Part shown: positions 21,801 to 30,420 of the stretch, piece after piece
How positions within the stretch are numbered: position 1 is the first letter of the stretch
How the letters are laid out: each line of letters opens with the position of its first letter
Translations under genes and position numbers: made by a program
The notes under the pieces: generated by a model
What the model saw: only the letters and a program-made list of their open reading frames with translations
The model's database searches: none
Told to the model about the DNA's origin: nothing
NCBI GenBank assembly: GCA_022496805.1
Contig: CM040089.1
Span: 2,668,501 to 2,732,500, forward strand
Source: Pohlia nutans
Lineage: Eukaryota; Streptophyta; Bryopsida; Bryales; Mniaceae
Length of the DNA: 64,000 nt
Direction of reading: 5' to 3'

Positions 21801-22923
21801 CTCGCAAATGCTTCATCACCAAATGTCGCACCGATAAAAGATTTGCCTTCAACTTGGGAACGTGGAGGACATCATGGATGGTGATTGTCTTCACACGACC
21901 CTTCACCTCGGTGTCTACGACGATGGATCCTTTACCCACGGCTTGAAGAACCGTATCATCACCCAAAATGACATTCTTTGGAGATATGACGTGATATGAT
22001 TGGAAACAAGTCCTAATGGGCGCCATGTGACTCGAGGCTCCCGAATCAACAATCCAATCGATCACACTACCATTGCATGACACGTCACTTGCCATCATTG
22101 CATACTCGTCCCCGTCATCACTACAAGAAGAGACGCTAGTCATAAATGCGTACTCATCACCTGCATCGTTGACCTTTGTATTGTTGGCACTTTCCTCTCT
22201 CTTGCGTTTGTAGCAAAATTTTGCCAAGTGGCCCTTCTTACCGCAATAGTAGCATACCTTGTCTGTAGAGCTCCCACTGGCACCGCTCTTGGATTGCTTC
22301 GCCATAAGCGCCGCGCTATCGCCACGAGTCTCGTTCTCTTTGCGCCGCGAGAGTTCATGCAACAACCGTGATGTCACATAATCAAGAGTGAGCTCGCTAA
22401 TGGGCCTACTCTCCATAGCAACGATAAGATACTCGTACGACGGCGGCAAACTCTCGAGGAGCGTCATAACGATATCACCGTCGGTAATGTTGACGTCTGC
22501 GCCGTTGAGCTGATCCGCAAGAGCCTTGACTTTGTTGATGTGCGCCAACATGTCGTCGTTTTCTTCCATCTTGATGGTGAAAAACTTGCGCCTCAAAAAC
22601 AAGATATTGACCAAGCTCTTTGCCTCATGAATATTGCAAAGCTTGGCCCATGCCTCGGCGGGAGTCTTGCACGACCGAATATGAGAAAGCTGGGAATCAG
22701 AAAGATTAAGAGCCAAAATCGCAAAGGCCTTTTTCTCTCGCCGAGTGTACGCAGTTCGTACCCTAGCCTCGGCGTCGGACGAAGGCGGTTCCTCACTACC
22801 CTCAACTATCTCCCACAATTCTTTTTCGGCCATGACCATTTCCATCTTGAATTTCCACAAGTGGAAGTTGACGCCATCGAACTTGTCTACAACCTTAGCA
22901 CCTTCACCCTCAAATGTAGCCAT
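18850..22923 (-). CDS. Copia Gag-Pol polyprotein, intact
   Basis: The protein is 1,357 aa from ATG at 22923. An upstream GTG in frame (22950) is not a plausible plant start. In order: Gag with the copia-type N-terminus (F-D-G-x-N-F-x-L-W-K), a CCHC knuckle CYYCGKKGHLAKFC at about 224-237, and aspartic protease DSGASSH at 293-299. The integrase zinc region has HRRLGHL (431) and CEGC (466-469), and its core has D497, D560 and E596. The RT has QMDVKTAFLNG (938-948) and YVDD (1025-1028). RNase H carries CDADYAGD, STVEAEY and CDNQGS. All catalytic residues expected for the family are present, and the single frame has the normal copia order PR-IN-RT-RNH. The product would assemble virus-like particles in the cytoplasm, reverse transcribe the RNA and integrate the DNA. 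Confidence 0.95.
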   Translation of the reverse strand: MATFEGEGAKVVDKFDGVNFHLWKFKMEMVMAEKELWEIVEGSEEPPSSDAEARVRTAYTRREKKAFAILALNLSDSQLSHIRSCKTPAEAWAKLCNIHEAKSLVNILFLRRKFFTIKMEENDDMLAHINKVKALADQLNGADVNITDGDIVMTLLESLPPSYEYLIVAMESRPISELTLDYVTSRLLHELSRRKENETRGDSAALMAKQSKSGASGSSTDKVCYYCGKKGHLAKFCYKRKREESANNTKVNDAGDEYAFMTSVSSCSDDGDEYAMMASDVSCNGSVIDWIVDSGASSHMAPIRTCFQSYHVISPKNVILGDDTVLQAVGKGSIVVDTEVKGRVKTITIHDVLHVPKLKANLLSVRHLVMKHLRVEFSDQGCFVLSPSREEVAIIHEVNGLYQIKFSKMHAAESATLVQSSSNEDKLALWHRRLGHLNVKSVKALRGMVSGMDLAQSHVAPSSFTCEGCIEGKQQRSPFPVDGATRATKVLEIVHSDVCGPMKTTSMGGCKYFVTFIDDFSRKIWLYPIKAKSECFEKFKEFKALVEKQSEHKIKVFRSDNGGEFMSNQFGELLKKEGIARQTTTPYTPQQNGVAERANRTIVEMARSMLHAQNLGLDLWAEAVVTAVYTRNRCPTSAVQNMTPEQAWSGRPPRVEHMRTFGCIAFAKVPDSQRTKLEAKATKCVFLGYCEGTKAYRLMSLETKKIIRARDVTFCENSKVEDNLDDGPSGRSGDKPAIVDQSSKSPVIDIVDEDEDDEDGGDEEHIEERPLKTKNGEKKAQATAVEDNASSSDRRYPERNRRPLGEWWKNHILPQGEEEHANVALLDAPLTIREALSCDDANKWEQAMQEEYKSLMDNGTWELTPLPKNRNAIGCKWVFRAKRDATGDVVRYKARLVAKGFSQIEGVDFHETFAPVAKFTTIRCILAIGAAMDLEMHQMDVKTAFLNGELDEDIYMVQPEGFVQRGNENLVCKLNKSLYGLKQSPRAWYQKIDTFLVHIGFTRSIADHSLYFMQKGQHVVIVIIYVDDLIILASCMSSLKALKAMLENEYEMSDLGELHFCLGVEFVRDRATRTITMNQSKYVMDVLKRFGMEDCKPVGTPLDVNSKLVKLTDEEYALEAQSMVDVPYKQAVGSLMYAMIATRPDLAYPISVVSQHMARPGSSHWVAVKRIMRYLKGTSDMRLCLGGDNIVLSGYCDADYAGDTNDRRSTTGYMFKVGSGAVSWNSKRQQTTATSTVEAEYMATSHGTKEAIWLRQLMADVRCTQEEATTIMCDNQGSMSLAKNPTHHSRTKHIDVQYHFIREKLEMKVIELKYCPTEHMVADVLTKALARDRHQRLVVAFGLQGFGYSQSGSVEVG
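18866..18875 (-). other. Polypurine tract of the copia element
   Basis: On the minus strand AAAGTGGGAG directly precedes the 3' LTR, where plus-strand DNA synthesis would be primed. Confidence 0.75.
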
Positions 22924-23881
22924 ATCCTTGATTGAAGGACGTACGCTCACAAAATTCAGCCCCTAGAAAGCTAAGAAAAATTGTTTTTATGATTTTTGAC
23001 AATTTTGTGATTTGTGAAGCAAATTGCACACGTACGTGCTTCTAATGCCTCCAAACTAATTCCAAACACTAAATCAGCACCTTTGTGCTACACATCAACC
23101 TCACAACACTCAATCGTGATGGTTCTTAGTGAATTTGCACAAGATCATACCACAACACCCTAACTAGGAGAATTGCGCACTCGTTGGCTCAAATCCACTC
23201 AAATCAGCACCCTTGTGCTTCACAACACGTAACGCACCCTATGGACACCCTTGTGCCTTCCAAGGACTCTAAATCAATGCAAATTCAGCCCCTTCAAGTC
23301 CTAATTGCATTGAAATTCATCAAATCAGCCCCGTTGTGCATTCACTAACCCAAACTCTAATTTTGAGCACTCCAAGGGCATAACTCACATTCCAAACCCT
23401 TGTGCAAGAATTGCAATACCAAAATCAGATTGTAGACTCACCCCAAGAGCCTCAAAGCATAAAAGTGCCTTGCAACAACACAAGTGCACAAATTGAGCAC
23501 AAATTGAGCCAATAAGCTCCAATAAGCTCCAATAAGCTCCAATAAGCTCCAATCAGCTCCAATATACTCCAACAAGCACCAATAAGCTCCAAAGCTCCAA
23601 TTCAGCCCTTGTAGACGTGTATAAACTCCAAAAGTGCTCCAAAGTGCTCCAAAAGCTCCAAATCAACAAATGATAGCTCCAAAGTGCGAATTCAGCCCTC
23701 CAACACGTAGATCAAAGGTAGGAAGATTGTAATACCTCCCAATGTCGAAATCAGCCCACCAAAGCTCGAATTCAGCCCTCCAAAGTTCCAAATCAGCGCT
23801 CCAATACTCCAAAATCAGCGCTCCAAAGCACGACCTCCACACAATGAGCAATCTAATCTTTGACTCACGCAAAACACATGA
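22924..23881 (-). other. Long 5' leader of the copia element with short tandem repeats
   Basis: About 960 bp separate the primer site from the Gag ATG. It is rich in recurring CAGC-CC/TTGTGC phrases. It includes a run of roughly 11-bp units (CCAATAAGCT and variants) at about 23508-23600 and related CCAAA-GCT units to about 23840. No coding frame was seen. Confidence 0.6.
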
Positions 23882-23895
23882 GTGGGCCCATAACC
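23882..23895 (-). other. Primer binding site matching the anticodon arm of initiator Met-tRNA
   Basis: The plus strand GTGGGCCCATAACC directly abuts the 5' LTR. It equals 14 nt of the plant initiator tRNA anticodon stem-loop as I recall it, including the CAU anticodon. Priming would therefore use an internally cut half-tRNA, as in Drosophila copia, not the tRNA 3' end. Confidence 0.85.
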
Positions 23896-24213
23896 TATTG
23901 AAAGTTAGATTAGAATGCCAAAGCCTCACACAAACACTTGGAATGCATAGGAAAGAGATGATCTTTACTCATGGGCTGCCCCTCTTAAGTAGCACACCCA
24001 AGGGAGTCCCCTTGGCAAACCATATGGGACATCAGCCCATACTCCACTCCTAGTACACTAGGATCAGCCCATATCACTTGGGAGACCCAATTCTCTTTAC
24101 TTCTAACTAGTACCACTTCTCTAGTTGCATGTCTAGCTCATTCGCATCATCTACTCTAGCTAATGCGCATGGCTATGAGCAACTTCAGCCCACGCAATCA
24201 TCCTACTTCAACA
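23896..24213 (-). repeat. 5' LTR of the copia element
   Basis: It is 318 bp and identical by reading to the 3' LTR. It drives transcription toward lower coordinates. Confidence 0.95.
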
Positions 24214-24480
24214 CACTGTACTAAACTTGTACAAGTATACATGAGTGCACAAGAGGGGTATCAATTTGACATTGCCGTACTATGTATACTTACAATAAAC
24301 ATATTTAGAGCTGAAAATATTGACGTATACTTACCTTAAACATATATTTCGGTTGGAATAGATTTGTATACAAAGGTTTTTGGACATATAAACCCTTGTA
24401 TACATGGGGTCTTTTGGAGGGGGTGATGAACATACATGATTTCTCAAACATATTGTAGAGTGCACCCTCGGGATTTTCAG

Positions 24481-25066
24481 GGAAGTTATTTAGTGTGAAT
24501 TTTGGAATACATGAGCGAACACATGGTATTTAATGGGGAGCTTTGAAATAATTGGAATGTTCTACTATTTATAGTATAGTTACATTATAGTCAAGGTATT
24601 TTCTAAGAATATTCATGAAATATTCTCAAATTCGTTTAAAACACCCTAAATTAGTTCTAAAAATTAATAAATTTTATCTCTTGAAATGATTAAAAGACAC
24701 CCTAAATATATTTTTTCTCTCATGGTTGTCTAAATTTTTGATAGTGACTTCCCCGGGGAGGTATTCCCACATTCCTATGTACTAATGAAAAGAGAGTGTG
24801 CACATCATAACCAGAGCATGCCATGCATCTTAGATAAATGTTCTTTTAGGATTATTTTTAACTTAAAAGCTAAGTCTACAAACCATGCAACTATAATGAA
24901 GTTGATGACATGAACAAGAACATGATCAATGAACATGGCACAAATATGACATGAGCACATGCTACGAGAACCTAGCTTGAACACATGGCCTGGACACTGG
25001 GTGTTTTCGTACTGGGGTGTCATAGTTCTCGACAAAAAATGTTTTTCATATTGTAAAGCAGTTGTA
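24481..25066. other. AT-rich spacer, no gene recognised
   Basis: This lies between the hAT-like MITE and the nested TTAA elements. Only short frames are present and none is recognisable. Confidence 0.35.
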
Positions 25067-26493
25067 TTAACCCCTAAAGGACAAAGATGACATACTGTGT
25101 CGCTTCTCTGGTCAAATTTAGTAATCATTTTGAAAACAATCTTTCTTTTATTCAAGTTGAACTAACAAAGTAAAGTATTCCAGTCTAGTTTATATTCTAC
25201 TTTACGATTCACCAAAAGTCCAAAATTCTAATTATTGAATCTTTTATAGCAATTACCAGTTCAATGGAACAAGATTCCTAGTTTTCCTACCAAATTTTCC
25301 TATTAACCCCTAAAGGTCCCTAGATTTTTTGGGCTTGAAATCATCATCGCTTTTGATGTGTTATAGGTCTAAATGTAAGTGAGGTATAGAAATCTCAACC
25401 GTACAATCTTGTAACATACATGTTGTAGATCACGTGGATCAATTTTGGGGTCATTTGGCCATATAGATTGCAAGATCATAGTGTTTTAGTGCTAAAAAAG
25501 GATGCTGAAATTTTCCTAGCAACACAATTAGAGTTGAAATTCGTTTTCAAAATTACTTAAATGAAAAAACTTTCAACTATAAAGTTGTTCAAAATCATCA
25601 TATAAACACATTAGTACCAAAAAAGCCTCATGAAAAAATTTAATGTGCCCTAAAATGGCCTTGCAATGTCAAAAAGTAGCCCGAAAAGTGACCCATTTGA
25701 ACCAAAAAGCAAAAAGTGTCCAAACTAGACCCGTGCACTAAAATGACTCCCAAACATTCATAACAACATGGATTGACCTGAAAATTTTACCATGATAACT
25801 AGACTTCAAGGGGAATTCAATCCAACAAGTTTTATTGAAAACGGACTTGGGATGAAGGAGATACAAGCCCCCGAAGTTGCTGCCATCAAAATTCACAGAA
25901 CTGTCCAAAAACAAGATACCTACTTTCAAATGATCACCAAAAATTCAATTCATCTCGGATTGATCTGAAATTTTTACCACACATTTCATACATCATGCGG
26001 GGAGTTTTTTCAAAATTTCAAAAAATTTGGACACGTTTTGCAAAAGTTACAGCACTTCGAAGGTGACTGTACCCCCAAAAACGTCCAAAATATGGACGCC
26101 GGGACGCTTAGGGGTTAAATACTTTATGTAAATTTTTAAGCAATTTGAACATCTCGGAGGACATACCAAGCGTGTCACAAATTTTAAAGAAAGATAAATT
26201 TTATACACCAAAGTATTTTTAATTGTGATTTACATCCAACATAAAAATTTCATAAGTTTTGGATACTTATTGTACTTGATATGATTCTTTGAAGACATAA
26301 AGCTTAAGAAAATCATAACAAATTCAATTTCCAAGAGGAAATTATGAAATTCAGGATGTATAGTAAACATATAGGTTCATCTATGATAAAATAAAAATAA
26401 AAATAAAAATATTTTTGTCAAATTCAAAAAAAAAATTGAGGTACAAATCAAAATTTGCGTACGTTGAGAAGGAGATGGTTGTTTAGGGGTTAA
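25067..26493. mobile_element. TTAACCCC-end element, interrupted by another of the same type
   Basis: The outer ends are TTAACCCCTAAAGGAC (25067) and TTTAGGGGTTAA (26482-26493). The body is 25071-25302 plus 26119-26489, with a second TTAA element between them. Confidence 0.7.
25303..26118. mobile_element. Inner TTAACCCC-end element
   Basis: The ends are CCCCTAAAGGTCC and GGACGCTTAGGGG. TTAA lies at 25303-25306 and 26115-26118. It is 808 bp without coding capacity and sits inside the outer copy at 25067-26493. Confidence 0.75.
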
Positions 26494-27282
26494 TGACGTA
26501 ACATAATAAATAGGAAAATACCAAAAATATTTTAATATAGTAAAAATGGAATCTTTTGGAATCTTCTCAAAATACTTTATATTATTTTAGAATCTTGTTG
26601 GCATATTATTAGAATATTTTGGAATATTTACTGTTGATGTCATTAAGCCGCTTGCAAACCATGTCAAGCGTAGCAAAACTGATATTTAATTAATTATGGA
26701 CTTTTAAAAGTCCAAAAATGCATCCGCCGAGGCACCGAAAAAATTTTAAAACAAATTTTTAAAGTAAAAGATGTCCACGTGCAGACTTTTTGCTTCAAAA
26801 AAGGTCAAAACAATGAATATTAGCCTATAGTTAGGTCACAGAACTGATTTTTGGCCCCAAAAAAATAATAAAAACACAAGAAATACAAAAAGAACCTCAA
26901 AAGTGCTGACTAGCCGCCGATATAATCCGGCTACCCACCGATAAAAGTTTCAATTGTCCAGAATTGAGCATTTTCTACAATTTTTTGCAATTGTTTAGAA
27001 TTTGTCATTTTGTCCAGAATTCATCGTTTTTTCTTTTTAATTAGTTAAATATCTATTTATTCTAGCTACACCACGGGCTCCATTTTAATCAAACACCCGG
27101 GTTTGCAAAAAAAAAATTGACAACTCGGCATTTTAAGGGATGTTTAATGTAAAGGAACCAGAATTGATGCCATAAACCTATAATATCTACCTTGGTCACA
27201 AAATCTTTTGGAACCTATTTCGAATACGATACCTTTATGTTATAGGAATTGAAGAAAAGTATTGCCATTACTAGCACTTTTT
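26494..27282. other. AT-rich spacer, no gene recognised
   Basis: Nothing is identifiable beyond low-complexity A/T tracts. Confidence 0.35.
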
Positions 27283-27537
27283 CAATAGCACTTTTGAACT
27301 ATTTTGAACTAAGATCTTAGAAGTTTTGGTGAATCAATGCAACATGAAATGAGGCATAAAATCTCACAAATCATCCCCTTTCTAATCAATTCACACATGC
27401 ATGAAGCTAACTTCCCATAAAATCTATAGTAAAATATCCACACTGCAAAAAAGTGCATGATGGATGAGAAAATGTGGATGAAATCTATACATCATTCAAA
27501 AAATAAACGCCTAACGGCCTAGGTAATTAAGGGTTAA
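27283..27537. mobile_element. TTAACCCC-end element fragment (subfamily A)
   Basis: It matches the right half (in reverse) of 37792-38372 and the right part of 50743-51318: 'caacatgaaatgaggcataaa', 'catgcatgaagctaac', 'agtgcatgatggatga'. It ends in a degenerate TAAGGGTTAA at 27528-27537. Confidence 0.65.
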
Positions 27538-28222
27538 AACTTATGAAAAAATAAACTTCCCAGAGCTTGTCCTCATGAATGGCAGAAGCTCGAGAATATT
27601 GTCCCGGAATCTAAAGGGAGAGTTACTCCTGTAGTCAAATGTATGCTCTGCACGAAATGGCTCAAAATTCAACAATGAATGAGCGGTAGAACTCTGTTCA
27701 TTGGCGTTCAACGACATTCATCCATTCTGCAGCGTCCCTTGAGTCCATTGTCCACGCTGCTGTCGGTTGTCCAGGCATGAGTTGATCAACCTGAACGCGA
27801 TTACTCGTTTCAGGCTTTTGGAATCTCAAACAAATGGTAGCAGACCTTAAAGTTAGAATTGACGAGATCCCACAGATCATCCCACAGACAGACTCCAAGT
27901 TCAACGCAGTCAGTGGGTGGATAAAAATTATTGTAAACTTTCCTGAAATGTCTGAAATTCTTGGACAAAAGTCCGCTGAAGTCTGTGTCCGTGTCCTCCT
28001 CTAGGGTACGGCACCATGGTATGCGCGTCATGAATAATTACACTGTCTGCCCTCAACCAATATTTGTATCTGCACTTCGTCTTCAGTTGGACAGTGTTGA
28101 AGCTGCTCAGTTATTCGAGCTTGCAGAGGATTTTTGAAGAAATTAGGTCTGTATACTCGGAGTTTCAGCTTGAACCGTCACTCGCTCGGTCCAGCTTCCG
28201 AAAGCTTCACCTTCCGGTCACC
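27538..28222. other. Upstream region of the syntaxin gene
   Basis: This has more balanced composition than the repeats around it. Two minus-strand frames (27698-27904 and 27810-28031) have no recognisable domain. It probably holds the syntaxin promoter and 5' UTR. Confidence 0.35.
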
Positions 28223-30221
28223 ATGAACGACCTAATGTCGCGGAGTTTCAACCGGGTGAGGGATGGCGAGGATGTATATGAAGACGTCGACCTGGAGACC
28301 GGGGGCAAGTCTCCGGGTGTGCAGATGACGGATTTGAAGGCGAATTCAGAAAGAATGGCGGAGTTTTTCAGGGAGATTGAGGTGGTGAAAGGGGAAGCAA
28401 ACAAGGTGAAGCAGATTCTCCTGAAGCTGAAAAGCGCAAATGAGGAGAGCAGGGGGATTACCAGAGCGGATGCACTGAAAGCACTCCGCGCAAGAATGGA
28501 CGCAGACATCGCCTCTGTGACGAAGTCGGCAAGGCTAATCAAGGCAAAGCTGGTGGAGCTCGATAATGCCAACCTTGCGCACCGGAAGGTTTAGGGTTGT
28601 GGAGCCGGGACTGCCGCGGATCGACAGCGCGTCTTGTTGACAGAGAATCAGCGCAAGAAGCTCAAGGAGCTCATGGACGAGTTCAATGCGTTGCGTGGGA
28701 AGATGGTGGACGAATACAAGGAAACCATAGGCCGCAGGTTGGTCTCAGCTTCCCAAACCCTACCTCCTGTTTCCCCTTCTACCGACAGCCATATTGTGTT
28801 TCGTAATCTGATTAAGTTTGTGTTGTTGAGGCTGTTATGGAAAACCTAATCCACTGCTTTATTTGAATTTCCCTTCTACCGACAGCCAAACAACGTGTCA
28901 ATTCTTGAGTTTAATTGAACCTGGACCCAAATGTAAAGCCCCTAGGTCCAATATTGGGTTTAATTTTTAAATGGAGCTTTGAGCTGTCCAATAGGAATGC
29001 TCCAAAAAATAGTATTTCATTGAAGTAGTTGTTGGACCTAAGGCGAGGAATTGGCTTTTGAAAACCGGTGCACTCCTTGGAAGCCTAGGGTAAAATGTTT
29101 GGGTTCAAAACTTTCCCTCCAAAACCATGCCACTTAGGTGCCACATCATTTTGGGACTAGGATGAGTTTCTTGGTCTTGACCCTAGTGTAAAGCCCCCAT
29201 AACATTTAGTAACCTTCACTGGCTCTGCCTTGCTCTTGAGGAGAATGTGCAGCATATTTTGCATTATCAACCAAGAACAATCAGTAGCTACCCATGTTTT
29301 CTTACAGATGGAGGTTTTGGAAAATTAGAAGGAAAAGTAACCATGCATGGTCTTTGTTGACACAGCCCCAGATGTCCCTCACTTTTAAAGAGAGCAACAT
29401 TATAAGTAATAATACTTTAAACCCAAGAATGTTATGGTGCATAGCTAACCAATAGAAAATGGGCAACCAAAAAAAAAAAATCCTTGAACACTGCGCTACT
29501 TCTTTTGTCCCTCCATTGACAATGGTTTATGACCTTCATGCTTCCTTCCCCACCTTCCCCTCTCTGAAAAATGAAAAATAAAGGGTTACACTTAATGCAC
29601 TACATGGATGAAAATCACATGATGCATTACAAATCACTAGATAGATGAAAAGGCAAAGTGGTTGAATGCTACTGAATGTTATGCTTGGGTTCAATTTTCA
29701 GCTCTTGGTCAATAGGATTGCTCAATTTCGGGATTTTCTTGGACCCGGACCCAAGTGTATAGTGCCCCTAATTACCTTTGTGTAAACTATGCAGGTACTA
29801 CAATCTGACCGGGAAGCAAGCTGACGAGGAAACCGTGGAGAGCATGATCCGCACGGGCGAGAGCGAGACGTTCCTGCAACAAGCGATTCTGGAGCAGGGT
29901 CGTGGGCCTGTATTGGAGACCATCCGAGAGATTCAGGAACGGCACGACGGCGTGAAAGAGATTGAGAAGCACTTGCTGGAGCTGCACACAATCTTCATGG
30001 ACATGTCGGTGTTGGTGGATGCACAAGGTCACCTGCTCAACGACGTAGAAGCCAATGTGAACCGCGCTGCGTCATACACGGGGCAGGGAACCAAACACTT
30101 GGTACAGGCCAGACGGTATAAACTGAGCAAGAGAAAGTGGACCTTCATAGCCGTCCTGTTGCTCACCATCATCTTACTCGTTCTCATCCTTGTCATTTTG
30201 AAAACAACTCGTACAATATGA
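28223..30221 (+). pseudogene. Qa-SNARE syntaxin (SYP1 type), two exons, in-frame TAG in exon 1
   Basis: Exon 1 is 28223-28737 and exon 2 is 29795-30221, joined by a GT-AG intron in phase 2. ATG at 28223 has an ACC-ATG context. Exon 1 encodes the N-terminal region and Habc helices (MNDLMSRSF; FFREIEVVKGEANKVKQ; ALRARMDADIASVTKSARLIK). Codon 124 is TAG (28592-28594), exactly before the conserved GCGAGT-AADR-R segment, and the same frame continues through the rest. Exon 2 has TGESETFLQQAI, the SNARE helix RHDGVKEIEKHLLELH...VLVDAQG with the zero-layer glutamine, and a C-terminal membrane anchor (FIAVLLLTIILLVLILVIL). The protein would be a plasma-membrane t-SNARE for secretion and cell-plate formation. 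Without the stop it would be 313 codons, near family length. The stop may be a real null mutation or a sequence error. Confidence 0.85.
29198..29683. mobile_element. CATAACATT-ended element in the syntaxin intron (copy 1)
   Basis: The ends are CATAACATTTAG and TGAATGTTATG, inverted. It is 486 bp and alignable along its length with 53196-53962, which carries an extra MITE. No coding frame was seen. The superfamily and duplication length are unresolved. Confidence 0.75.
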
Positions 30222-30420
30222 TTCACAGGGGTCTCGTATGGTTTCCCTGTGTTGATTCCCCTGTGAGTGTCACTTTTCCCTCTGAGCTTCAGAACTTAAA
30301 ACTTTCCTTCTACAAGTAGGTGACGAAGCTTAAGCAGGTGATTTTGTACACATGTCAAAACTCGAAATCACAGGGAAAAGTGACACTCACGGGGGAACCA
30401 TATGAGCTCCCTGTGATTCC
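30221..30420. repeat. Foldback element at the syntaxin stop codon
   Basis: The left arm (30223-30285) and right arm (30365-30420) are imperfect inverted copies sharing GTGAGTGTCACTTTTCCCT and CATATGGTT/CGTATGGTT. The left arm begins within one or two bases of the syntaxin TGA (30219-30221), so it forms the start of the 3' UTR. Confidence 0.7.

Larger units (their letters stand above)
18548..24213 (-). mobile_element. Complete Ty1/copia retrotransposon
   Basis: This is a 5,666-bp element on the minus strand. Its two LTRs (18548-18865 and 23896-24213) are 318 bp each and I see no difference between them. A 5-bp duplication CACTG flanks it (18543-18547 and 24214-24218). Read on the minus strand the LTRs begin TGTTGAAG and end TTTCAATA, so the 3' tip is TA instead of the usual CA. 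The polyprotein frame is open throughout. Identical LTRs and the open frame point to recent insertion and possible autonomy. Confidence 0.95.
18533..24472. mobile_element. hAT-like MITE split by the copia element
   Basis: The left tip (18533-18547) begins CCTGAGGGTGCACT and the right tip ends AGTGCACCCTCGGG at 24472. These form an 18-bp inverted repeat with two mismatches. An 8-bp duplication ATTTTCAG flanks the whole (18525-18532 and 24473-24480), as for hAT elements. Without the copia insertion and one copy of its 5-bp duplication the MITE is about 269 bp. The remaining body is 24219-24472. Confidence 0.75.

Noticed and set aside
22924..22950. Nine extra residues before the copia Gag Met
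   Set aside because: They start with GTG; the ATG at 22923 gives the usual copia Gag N-terminus.
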